In this document: positions 16,387-24,610 of the stretch, piece after piece
How positions within the stretch are numbered: the first letter of the stretch is position 1
Layout of the letters: each line of letters opens with the position of its first letter
Assembly (NCBI GenBank): GCA_017634255.1
Contig: JAGBNT010000077.1
Location: 1 to 32,975, forward strand
Reading direction: 5' to 3'
Source of the DNA: Lachnospiraceae bacterium
GTDB lineage: Bacteria; Bacillota_A; Clostridia; Lachnospirales; Lachnospiraceae
Length of the DNA stretch: 32,975 nucleotides
The notes under the pieces: generated by a model
Databases searched by the model: none
Told to the model about the DNA's origin: nothing
The model's input: the letters and a program-made list of their open reading frames with translations, nothing else
Translations under genes and position numbers: made by a program

Positions 16387-17919
16387 TTAGCCCACAGGCT
16401 CATCTCGAAGTATCTCGGTACGCAGTATCTTCCTCGCTGAATTTTTAATAAAGGGATTTTCTCTAATCACAAGCTTTGAAAGCTGTCTGTATGTAGGCTG
16501 TTCCCTGTTGTAGTCATCCAGTATCTTCTGCAGGGCGGCTTTGAGCTCTTCCGCTGACATATTCTGCGACAGTGCCTCCTCAGGGAAGATGCGTGCTGTA
16601 AGCGCATTGTTGTCGCCGGTTACAACCACCTCAGAAATCAGGGGATTTAGAGCCAGCTTGCCCTCTATTTCCTCGGGGGATATATTCTCTCCGTTGGAAA
16701 GGATGATGAGGTTTTTAACCCTGCCGTTTATAAACAGGAAGCCGTCCTCGTCCATATAGCCCTTATCGCCCGTATGCAGCCAGCCGTCCTTAAGAGCCTC
16801 CGCCGTTTCCTCCTCCATTTCGTAATAGCCCCTCATAACGCTGCTGCTCCGGACGAGTATCTCGCCGTTCTCAAAGGAGATTTCGACGCCGGGAAGCGGC
16901 TTTCCGATAGAGCCCTTCTTGAAATCGTGCACCCTGTTGGAGCTGATAACGGGGGAACATTCGGACATCCCGTAGCCCTCCAGCACCTGTACGCCGTACT
17001 TTTCAAATTCATCGATGTAAAATTCCTCCAGATGGGCTCCGCCGGTAAATATGGTCTTCAGCTTGCCGCCGAATACTTTTTCAGCGATCACCTCGGGGGG
17101 AGTACCCTCTCCGGAGGCTCGGATCCTCTTATATATGGTCTCTATCATCAGGGGTACCATCAGCATTACATTGGGCTTAAACAGGCTCATATTCCTTACC
17201 ATATGCAGCAGGGAATCGTTGATGCAGACGACGGCACCCATCATAAAGCCCTGCAGCCAGTCCATGACCAGGCAGAAGGCGTGATGCACCGGGAGCACGC
17301 TTAAAAATACCACTCCGGGATCGACCTTATATAGGATGGCTTCAACGTTTGTATAAAGATTTTTCTGCGTCAGCATTACGCCCTTGCTCTTTCCGGTGGT
17401 ACCTGAGGTAAAAACTATCATGGAAAGGTCGTCTTCCGCGGGAATCGGAACCTCTCCGGCATCTTTGCCGGCTTCCATAAGGGATTCGAGAGTCTCTGTT
17501 CCCTCGACCTCTTCCCCCGAAAGCATCCATATTTTTTTGACCTCGGGGCATTTTGCCCTGATCGGAGCCGCCAGAGCGGCGAATTTCGGATCAAGAAATA
17601 CACCCGTAGAGTGGGAGCGTACTATGAGCCCTATCAGATCGGCAGGAGGCAGCGCCGCATCCAGCGGAACCGCAGTATTCCTTCCGGTGATAACTCCCAT
17701 ATACACACAGACCCACTCAGGAGAGGAGGTACCGAGTAGGGTTAGCTTTGTCTCGGAAAAGCCCTGAGCAAAAAGACCTCTTCTCACCGAGCCCATTTTC
17801 TCTCCGAACTGCCGATAGGTATACTCTTCTATTTCCTTTCCGTTGAGCCAGCGAACCGCCACCAGATCTCCGAAGCTCTTCTCACTTGTTTCCCAAAGGC
17901 TGTAAATAGTCTTACTCAT
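16387..17919 (-). CDS. AMP-forming acyl-CoA/acyl-ACP ligase (ANL superfamily)
   Basis: This 510-residue enzyme has the ANL core motifs: IVFTSGTTGKSKGVML (near 168-183), GYGMSECSP, TGDKGYMDEDG, GRVKNLIILSNGENISPEEIE, and the C-terminal catalytic lysine in KNSARKILR. These are of the long-chain fatty acid ligase type rather than an amino-acid adenylation type. It would activate a carboxylic acid with ATP and load it on CoA or, given the ACP gene just upstream, on that carrier. It is a paralogue of the first domain of the 1216-residue protein at 19773-23423, with nearly identical GYGMSECSP and NLIILSNGENISPE motifs. Start: ATG with GAGGA nine bases upstream. A 94-base gap separates it from the ACP gene. 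Confidence 0.92.
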   Translation of the reverse strand: MSKTIYSLWETSEKSFGDLVAVRWLNGKEIEEYTYRQFGEKMGSVRRGLFAQGFSETKLTLLGTSSPEWVCVYMGVITGRNTAVPLDAALPPADLIGLIVRSHSTGVFLDPKFAALAAPIRAKCPEVKKIWMLSGEEVEGTETLESLMEAGKDAGEVPIPAEDDLSMIVFTSGTTGKSKGVMLTQKNLYTNVEAILYKVDPGVVFLSVLPVHHAFCLVMDWLQGFMMGAVVCINDSLLHMVRNMSLFKPNVMLMVPLMIETIYKRIRASGEGTPPEVIAEKVFGGKLKTIFTGGAHLEEFYIDEFEKYGVQVLEGYGMSECSPVISSNRVHDFKKGSIGKPLPGVEISFENGEILVRSSSVMRGYYEMEEETAEALKDGWLHTGDKGYMDEDGFLFINGRVKNLIILSNGENISPEEIEGKLALNPLISEVVVTGDNNALTARIFPEEALSQNMSAEELKAALQKILDDYNREQPTYRQLSKLVIRENPFIKNSARKILRTEILRDEPVG

Positions 17920-18013
17920 AAATATTTATCCTCATATCTCTAGTATGTCTATGGTTAACATAAGTAAACGATAATTTTGTTGTTTGCATCTTAAGATGGC
18001 TTTTTTGGACTAC

Positions 18014-18253
18014 TTAGTTTACATAATCTTCAAGGAACTCTATGGCGTCTCCCACGGTTTTGATATTACTGAGCTTATGCTCATCTGCCCCGAGATCGAA
18101 CTCTACATCAAACTCATCCTCAAGATCGCCTAAGAATGTCATAAGGTCGAATGAGCTTAAACCCAGGTCGTCCCTGAAGGTCATATCGTTTGTGATGTCC
18201 TCCGCCTTTACAGTGCAGTATCTTGAAATGATCTCCTTAAATTTTTCTTCCAT
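18014..18253 (-). CDS. Acyl carrier protein (free-standing)
   Basis: This 79-residue acidic protein has the four-helix ACP pattern. The phosphopantetheine serine is S34 in LGLSSFDLM; the usual DSL is SSF here, so the aspartate before the serine is missing. It should carry an acyl group between the ligase and the condensation enzyme beside it rather than serve general fatty acid synthesis. Strong RBS (AAAGGAGG) and ATG start. No phosphopantetheinyl transferase gene is seen in the window, so the carrier must be activated by one encoded elsewhere. Confidence 0.93.
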   Translation of the reverse strand: MEEKFKEIISRYCTVKAEDITNDMTFRDDLGLSSFDLMTFLGDLEDEFDVEFDLGADEHKLSNIKTVGDAIEFLEDYVN

Positions 18254-18274
18254 ATTGTATGCCTCCTTTATTTT

Positions 18275-19654
18275 TCAGACCATATCTATGATCTCTCCGA
18301 CGGTGCGCCGGGGGTCTTCAATGCCTCTGAACATTATCCGCATCATATAATAGTAGAGCAGCTCCATGTTTTTTTCCGTTAACTGTGCGTTCTGATAGTG
18401 GTAGGAGAAATTCAGCCCTCCTCCGGTAAGATGCGAAACCGTAAGATACATCTTCTTGGTCGCCGCCCCGTTCGCAAACCATTTTATGTGGGAGGGCAGC
18501 TTAAACGACTCGTTGCTCGTGGAAAGCGGCGGCTGGTAGGTGAGATAGCAGCTCACATAGGATGTATCCTTCGGAGTCTTGTATCTTTTCTTCATCTCGT
18601 CGCGGATGAGCTCAGGGTCGTAGTTCCCGTACATGTAGACGCGGTTTTGAAAGTCCTGTATCCTTTGTGCAGCCTCAAGGAAGGTGGTATCTGCGGGAAT
18701 TACGGTACGGCAGGGATAGCACATGGTACGGCTTCCGCCGGAAAAGATCTCGTCGCGGGTGGCTCTTCTGGAAATAAAGTTTTCCACCGTGATATCCTCC
18801 TGCCCACCGCATACCTTGGAAAGGTAGGTGCGGATGACCAGCAGGAGCAGGTTTGTGGGCGAGATCACATATTCCCTGCAAAAATCTATCATCCGGGCGG
18901 TGCTGTCCGCTTCGAGCACATAGTCAGCCACCAGTACCTGAAGCTGCTTTTTTTCGATGTCCGCGGCTCTCAGGGCAGGATTTTTGTGCTTTTTGCGGGA
19001 CTGCTCCAAAACCGACACACCCTGTATATCGGAATAGAGCGGCTCCCCGTAGAGATCGAGCTGGCTGTCCCAGAATTTTTTTGCCCGTGCCAGCCTCTTA
19101 GGGGAGGCTTCCTTTTCCAGATCCGCTTCCAGTACCTTTTCAAAATCCACCTGATCTTCAGGAAGCGGCATGCCGTACTTATAGTGTCCGTAATAACTCA
19201 TAATGCCGTTGACCATTATGGCTATTCCGACAGAGTCGCAAAGCCTGTGGTCCATATGTACGAAAAAGCCGTGATAACCCTCGGGGAGATGCACGATGAA
19301 AAATTCGCACATCGGGATATCGTCTCCGTCAAAGGTGCGGTAAGCCCATTTCTGCATGGTCTCATCCGCCTGAGCAAAGGACAGGCTCGTAAGATCCTTT
19401 TCGTCAAAATCCTGAGCTTCAAAGTCGGCTATATACTGCTTTACCCTTTCTTTGGAATCCGGCGGGGTAAACTGGAGCCTTAGACAGCTGTAGCTCTTTA
19501 TCTCTTCATTGATGCTTTTTTTCAAAAGCCCGATGTCCATATCCGCCTGAAAAGCCGCCACTATGCTAAGCCCCGAAACCTGCTGTGTTCCGTAGCTCTT
19601 TATCCACCGATAGTGCATATTCTGGGCGGCAGTTAGTGCATATTTCTTTGTCAT
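18275..19654 (-). CDS. Condensation-domain / PapA5-like acyltransferase
   Basis: The 459-residue protein has the two-lobed condensation-domain layout. The active-site motif HHxxxDG appears as DHRLCDS: the catalytic histidine (H136) and aspartate (D140) are kept, while the first His is Asp and the last Gly is Ser. Similar free-standing enzymes (PapA5, wax-ester-synthase-like, NRPS C domains) pass acyl groups from a carrier or CoA to an amine or alcohol. Its place beside an ACP gene (21-base gap) and two adenylating enzymes makes an acyl-ACP donor likely. Start: ATG with GGAGG. The acceptor is unknown. Confidence 0.85.
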   Translation of the reverse strand: MTKKYALTAAQNMHYRWIKSYGTQQVSGLSIVAAFQADMDIGLLKKSINEEIKSYSCLRLQFTPPDSKERVKQYIADFEAQDFDEKDLTSLSFAQADETMQKWAYRTFDGDDIPMCEFFIVHLPEGYHGFFVHMDHRLCDSVGIAIMVNGIMSYYGHYKYGMPLPEDQVDFEKVLEADLEKEASPKRLARAKKFWDSQLDLYGEPLYSDIQGVSVLEQSRKKHKNPALRAADIEKKQLQVLVADYVLEADSTARMIDFCREYVISPTNLLLLVIRTYLSKVCGGQEDITVENFISRRATRDEIFSGGSRTMCYPCRTVIPADTTFLEAAQRIQDFQNRVYMYGNYDPELIRDEMKKRYKTPKDTSYVSCYLTYQPPLSTSNESFKLPSHIKWFANGAATKKMYLTVSHLTGGGLNFSYHYQNAQLTEKNMELLYYYMMRIMFRGIEDPRRTVGEIIDMV

Positions 19655-19744
19655 TAAGTTCCTCCAAGTAAGTTTTTTATATCGCGCGAGACTGTCCGAA
19701 AACGCTTTGCCCCGAAATCCGGGTTTCTAAGTGAAGCCTTATAT

Positions 19745-19774
19745 AGTAAGCGGCAAATGCTTTAGACGCTTATT
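19745..19774. promoter_or_regulatory. Inverted repeat between the NRPS-like and acyltransferase genes
   Basis: AGTAAGCG (19745-19752) and CGCTTATT (19767-19774) are separated by 14 bases and pair with one mismatch. The core resembles the arms of the 41-bp repeat at 13857-13897. It lies in the 118-base gap upstream of the acyltransferase gene and just touches the stop of the NRPS-like gene. No terminator is seen in this gap. Confidence 0.4.
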
Positions 19775-22700
19775 ACAGATCCACCTTAATATTAAGTACC
19801 GTAGGGGTCATTTCTTCGCCGCAGCTTTCCCTGAAATATTTCTTTACCCCGGTTACGAAGGACTCTTCAGCCGGCTCTACATCGGCTATCAGCTCCATTT
19901 CGTTGGTCTTTTCGCTGTAGATCATGTAGCTGCTTGCACAGCTGGCTCTTCCTGAGCGCATTAGCGCCTGCTCGACTCCGCCCAGGTTATAGTAGTGCCT
20001 GCCGTTATGACCATCGGTAAGAACAGCCCTGCCGCTCTTCTCTAACAGATCCAGCTCTCCGTTTGGCATGATACGGGCAACTATGCCGGTGTCGTACAGC
20101 ACTCCCTCCTTGTACGGGTTGTCTATCTCATCCTTACAGTTCACCGGCTTTACGCCAAGATAGAGTTCTCCCCAGGCTCCGTAGGGCTTTTTCATGTAGC
20201 CGTCGTCTAAAACATAGACCCTTACATCCTCATCCTCCGATACTCCCTCCAGCAGGCTGAAGCCCACTTCTTTATTGATATGACCGGCTTTCATGAAGAT
20301 ATGCTTAGGGATATACTTGTCCGGAATGTGGGTTTTAAGCATCCTCGCGGAGGTCTCCGTCTCCATGGACAGTATTATCGCCTCGTAGCAATCCAGAAAT
20401 TCCTCCAGAAGGTCTCTGTCGAAACGGCTGCTCCAGAAGCGAAGCTCGGTGTAGAAGCCGCTGTTATCCGACATTACCTGCATGTGGAAGGGAAGGGAAT
20501 CCAGGCGGGGATGCAGCCTTTTGGCAGGAAGCCCTCCTATCCTGTCGATCTCAATAATGTCGCCCTGATACTGGAAGAACATCTCGCCCTCTCTCGGTAC
20601 GGAGATCTGGCAGTGCATGGTGTCCATGACCTGTCTTCCTATCCTCTTTAAAAGAGCCAGAGTCGTTTCATGGGGCAGGGTCTGCTGGCGGCAAAGGTAG
20701 GTCAGGAAAAGCGGACCCGCAAGCCTTCTCCAGCGCCCGTCAGTTCTTCCGCTGTGGATGCTGCAGGTCATGACATCCTTTTCATCCGAGAATAGACCTA
20801 CGCAGTAATTAAAGGCAGTAAGGAAAAGAACATTTTCGGATACTCCCTGCTTGCGGCAGAAATATTCTATCTTAAGCTTGGTGAGCTTGCTGAGCCTGCG
20901 CCTTATAATGTCCTTATCCTGGCGGTCGAGACCCTCGAGTCCCTTTTTGTTAAGGAGGGATCGGGACATCTTATATCCGTCGAGAAGCCCCTGGTAGTAG
21001 TGGGTATTTTTGGCTCTGACACCCATCTCCTCCCTCTTCTTATCGTCGAGGATGTAGTCGTAGAAGGTATAGCGCTCCTTCTCTATGGGCTGCCCGGCGT
21101 AGACCTTGTTCACATCCTCCAGCAGGATGTTCATCGTCATGCCGTCGCCCATTATATGCGCCACATCAAAGAGCATATACTTGGATTTTTCCGTCTCATA
21201 TATATAAATGTGATAGAGCCTGTCGTCCTCAGTATAAGTGAAAGGCACTACAAGATCCTGCTTTTTCTCCTCCCATTCGGCTTCGGAGAGCTTTATTATC
21301 GGTATATCCGGCTGAGCCTCATCCTGCCTGTAATAAGCCAGATACTTATTCTCTGCGGGCTTTATTATACCCTTTAAGCCGGGATGCGCATTTAATACCT
21401 CCTCTATGGCGGCTTTGAGCTTTAAAAGGTCAATGGAGGGATCCAGCTCAAAGGTGAAGGGCAGGTTGCCAGTTGTATTTCCCCTGATGACGTAGCCGAA
21501 GTACATCATCATGTTTGTAAGCGGATAGACGCTTTGGGGCGGATAAACCCCCAGATCCCCGGAGGATGAGTCCAAAAGCTCTGCGATGCTGGCAATAGTA
21601 TTGTGGCTTGTGAGGTCATTAAAGCTTATGATCTTCTTAAGCTTCTCTTCGATCTCCTCTATCAGCAGAACGGCTCCCATGGAGTCCAGTCCGCAGTCAT
21701 ACAGATTGTCATTGATGCCTATGAGCTCATTTCCCGTTATCCTGACCAGCATGTCGTAAAGGCTCTGCTGGGTCTCGTTTTCGGGCTTTTTGATCTTTGA
21801 AGCCTTGTCCTCCCTGGCAGATTTTTCATCGAAATACCTGCTCCTTATGATCTTCTTTGAGGAGGTCTTTTCAAAGGGATCCTTCCTGATGCTTAAGGCA
21901 GTTATCCTTGAATAGGTGGGAAGATCGCCGTTATGCTTATCCACAAGCTCCTGCACGGCGGACTTAATATCGGTTATCCCCGTTTTCTGGGCGTATTCAT
22001 AATTGGGATAGACCTCTGCGGCTATCTTGTCCCCGTCCTGATAGACAAGGATATCCGATACGATAGGGTCGTTGTCGAAATGATCCTCTATGGACTCCGG
22101 GCTGATATTCTCGCCGTTGCTTAAAATGATAAGATTCTTTTTTCTGCCGGTAAGGAAGACAAAGCGCTCCTCGTCAATGGTGGCAAGGTCGCCTGTACAT
22201 AAAAAGCCGTCCTCGGTTATCGCCTCTTTCGTTCTTTCGGGATCTTTATAGTAGCCCATCATCACGGAGGGACTCTTTACCTGCAGCTCTCCGTCTACGA
22301 TACGCGCCTGTACGCCGCGGACCAGAAAGCCCACAGAACCCCGTTTATCCGGGCGGCCGTAGTGGGGCACGGAAATTTTCGGAGAACATTCCGACATACC
22401 GTAGCCCTGTCCCACCTCAATATCGAAGGAGGCAAGGCTATCCGCAAGCTCCCCTGAGAGATATCCGCCTCCGCTTATGAGCTTATGCAGCCTCTTTCCC
22501 AGCACCTTTTCACGGGCTGCCTCGCGGCTTAGACCCTCCTGCTTCATTGCCATCTGAAGGTGGCTGTTTACAGCCTTGAGCATCATGGGAACCATTCTTA
22601 TATAAGTAGGCTGGAAGAACTCTATTGAATGAAACAGCTTTTTAAGGTCGCTGCAAATGGCAAGCTCCGTGCCGTAGCGGAAAAGGGTCAGTACATCGCC

Positions 22701-23423
22701 GTTTAAGCAGAATACATGGTTTATAGGAAGGACATTCAGTGCGACCTCGTTGTACTGGTCTCCGAGATCGTCGTTGCAGAAGATATTGTCGATACAGTTG
22801 GCATGGGAAAGCATTACGCCCTTTGATACACCGGAGGTTCCGGAGGTAAAGATTATAAGGGCGCAGTCTCCGGGAGCCGGCGCACTGCTAAGCTCATGCT
22901 CCGCGGGGGTTTCAAGGATGACCGGCACACTGACCCTGCGCCGTATCCTTTGCAGGCAGATGATCCTCTTGATATTCTCGCAGTTTTCTATCAGGAATGA
23001 GGCTCTGGGCTCATATTCCCAGTCATAGAAAAGGATATCTATGTCCGCCTTTCTGGCGTTTGCCACGAGGTTGTCCGGTGAAAGCTGTACATCCAAAGGC
23101 ACAGCCACAGAGCCGGAGGCTGCCACTCCGAGAAGTACGGTTAAATACTCGTAACCGGTCCTTCCCAGCAGTGCGACATGCAGCTTATGACCGTAGACTT
23201 CCTCCTGTTCCTCCGTCCAGGCTGCAAGCCTTTCGGTATCGGCGTCTGTCTGGGCGTAGCTCTTTTCATATACAGTGCCGTCCTGCTCCCATTTGAGGAA
23301 GGTTTTGTCTCCAAAGGTCTTTCCAGCGTTTCGGACCAGCTCAAGTATAGTGGTCGTATCGTCTGCGTGTAGTTCCGGGTTTCCGCCATTATCATAAACG
23401 ATATGGTCATTGCTGTAGTCCAT
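19773..23423 (-). CDS. NRPS-like protein: adenylation - carrier - condensation - vestigial adenylation tail
   Basis: The protein has 1216 residues from ATG 23423, chosen because AAGGGG lies six bases upstream; the frame opens nine codons earlier. Domains: (1) an acyl-ligase-type adenylation domain, about 1-530, with IIFTSGTSGVSKGVML, GYGMSECSP, NLIILSNGENISPE and a lysine in SSKKIIR; (2) a carrier domain with S581 in GLDSMGAVLL; (3) a condensation domain, about 630-1040, with AHIMGDG (H756, D760); (4) residues about 1066-1216, which read like the last part of an amino-acid adenylation domain (GELYLG, LYDTGIVARIMPNGELDLL, NLGGVEQALM) without its main ATP-binding part. It would load an acyl group on its own carrier and transfer it to an acceptor. 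No thioesterase domain. It is followed by the acyltransferase and ACP genes. Confidence 0.9.
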   Translation of the reverse strand: MDYSNDHIVYDNGGNPELHADDTTTILELVRNAGKTFGDKTFLKWEQDGTVYEKSYAQTDADTERLAAWTEEQEEVYGHKLHVALLGRTGYEYLTVLLGVAASGSVAVPLDVQLSPDNLVANARKADIDILFYDWEYEPRASFLIENCENIKRIICLQRIRRRVSVPVILETPAEHELSSAPAPGDCALIIFTSGTSGVSKGVMLSHANCIDNIFCNDDLGDQYNEVALNVLPINHVFCLNGDVLTLFRYGTELAICSDLKKLFHSIEFFQPTYIRMVPMMLKAVNSHLQMAMKQEGLSREAAREKVLGKRLHKLISGGGYLSGELADSLASFDIEVGQGYGMSECSPKISVPHYGRPDKRGSVGFLVRGVQARIVDGELQVKSPSVMMGYYKDPERTKEAITEDGFLCTGDLATIDEERFVFLTGRKKNLIILSNGENISPESIEDHFDNDPIVSDILVYQDGDKIAAEVYPNYEYAQKTGITDIKSAVQELVDKHNGDLPTYSRITALSIRKDPFEKTSSKKIIRSRYFDEKSAREDKASKIKKPENETQQSLYDMLVRITGNELIGINDNLYDCGLDSMGAVLLIEEIEEKLKKIISFNDLTSHNTIASIAELLDSSSGDLGVYPPQSVYPLTNMMMYFGYVIRGNTTGNLPFTFELDPSIDLLKLKAAIEEVLNAHPGLKGIIKPAENKYLAYYRQDEAQPDIPIIKLSEAEWEEKKQDLVVPFTYTEDDRLYHIYIYETEKSKYMLFDVAHIMGDGMTMNILLEDVNKVYAGQPIEKERYTFYDYILDDKKREEMGVRAKNTHYYQGLLDGYKMSRSLLNKKGLEGLDRQDKDIIRRRLSKLTKLKIEYFCRKQGVSENVLFLTAFNYCVGLFSDEKDVMTCSIHSGRTDGRWRRLAGPLFLTYLCRQQTLPHETTLALLKRIGRQVMDTMHCQISVPREGEMFFQYQGDIIEIDRIGGLPAKRLHPRLDSLPFHMQVMSDNSGFYTELRFWSSRFDRDLLEEFLDCYEAIILSMETETSARMLKTHIPDKYIPKHIFMKAGHINKEVGFSLLEGVSEDEDVRVYVLDDGYMKKPYGAWGELYLGVKPVNCKDEIDNPYKEGVLYDTGIVARIMPNGELDLLEKSGRAVLTDGHNGRHYYNLGGVEQALMRSGRASCASSYMIYSEKTNEMELIADVEPAEESFVTGVKKYFRESCGEEMTPTVLNIKVDL

Positions 23424-23475
23424 GTGCGCCCCTTTCTGCCCGTAAATCATGAGCTGTGCAGGTAACTTTTAAGAA

Positions 23476-24549
23476 TCAGATCCTGGAAGTCACCATTTTT
23501 AAAAGTTTAATATACAATTCCTTCTTATTATGCTTGTGCAGCATCCCTCCCTGAGGAAACATATGGTCCCCTCTCATGACGGGACACACATTCCATATTC
23601 CTGTTTTTATATCATTTTTATCAAAGGGCTGCGAAGGGGCATTAAGAGGTGCCATTGCGGAAATAGTGTTAACCAGACCGTCATTGTCGCGCCAGCTCTC
23701 GTCAATATGAAAGCCGCCCCTTGTATATCCTGAATATGCACCGACCATACATGCCGTCCTCACCAGAAAAGGCTCCGCTCCCCTGGGTCTGTAGGTTCCG
23801 TCAGCCTGTCTTTCACAGCAGCTGTAGGGAACGGAAAAATAATACACCTCCGGCAGGGTCTCTATCCTCTTATTGAGCTCCAGTGCGTGGTCTATACGCA
23901 TTTCATAATCGGCGAAATCGCTTTTTGCCCTGTCTGTTTTTTTATTATGCACCTTTTTAGCGCCAATACGCGCAAGCACCTTGCTCCACCACGGTGTTTT
24001 AACCTTTTCACGGTCAAAATCCGGGTCCCTGAGCATGTCATATATGCTTGTTCCGTTCATCGGCGAAGCGAGGGCTATAATGCTGTGAACACGGTGGGAC
24101 AGACCGCCTTTGAAAAACGGTGACAGCTCCTTTTCTGCCGTCCCTACCCTTTCCTCGGGCGAGCCGTTTTTCAGCATGGAGGCAAAGAGACGGATTGTTG
24201 TTCCGCCAAAGGAATGTCCAATAAGGATAAGACGTGTATTGTCATCCCATGAGGGGATAAGGGGACGACCGGTATAATTCTGTCCGAAGCGGCTATGACC
24301 GTTCCTTGCGCTGTGAACCTTTCCATAATCTACTCTGAGTCCCGCTATTTGTGCATAAAGCTCGCAGGCACGATCCCAGGCACTCCCGTCCGGGGAAACA
24401 GACGCAGCATAGCTTCTAAAGCCGTTTTTACTTAAGAAGCTCATAAGATCCCCGTTTCTCATCCCCCAATAGGGTATCACTCTGTGCTCCTTGTCATAAC
24501 TGCCCCATCCGGACAGACCGTGTACAAAAACCAGAAATGTTTTTTTCAT
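23476..24549 (-). CDS. Lipase-like alpha/beta hydrolase (family I.5 / staphylococcal type)
   Basis: The 357-residue protein begins FLVFVHGLSGWG, the oxyanion-hole motif of the lipase family that includes Geobacillus and staphylococcal lipases, and has the nucleophile elbow GHSFGG (S113) and a late GDHMFPQGG with candidate H329. It lacks the signal peptide those secreted lipases carry, so it is probably cytoplasmic here. It would hydrolyse acyl esters. It is the first gene of the leftward cluster, ending 52 bases before the NRPS-like start codon. The RBS in front of ATG 24549 is weak: AAGGAAG is about 17 bases away. Confidence 0.83.
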   Translation of the reverse strand: MKKTFLVFVHGLSGWGSYDKEHRVIPYWGMRNGDLMSFLSKNGFRSYAASVSPDGSAWDRACELYAQIAGLRVDYGKVHSARNGHSRFGQNYTGRPLIPSWDDNTRLILIGHSFGGTTIRLFASMLKNGSPEERVGTAEKELSPFFKGGLSHRVHSIIALASPMNGTSIYDMLRDPDFDREKVKTPWWSKVLARIGAKKVHNKKTDRAKSDFADYEMRIDHALELNKRIETLPEVYYFSVPYSCCERQADGTYRPRGAEPFLVRTACMVGAYSGYTRGGFHIDESWRDNDGLVNTISAMAPLNAPSQPFDKNDIKTGIWNVCPVMRGDHMFPQGGMLHKHNKKELYIKLLKMVTSRI

Positions 24550-24610
24550 TATTGATCTACTATAACTTCCTTATGTTGTTTATCAAATATACCATATTAC
24601 ACGGTAAACA

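Noticed and set aside
18398..19483. Long open frame (361 codons) on the plus strand
   Set aside because: It is the antisense of the acyltransferase gene, which has conserved motifs, a good RBS and fits the operon.
15603..24549. Standard NRPS, PKS or fatty acid synthesis locus
   Set aside because: No ketosynthase, ketoreductase, complete amino-acid-type A domain or fused thioesterase is seen.
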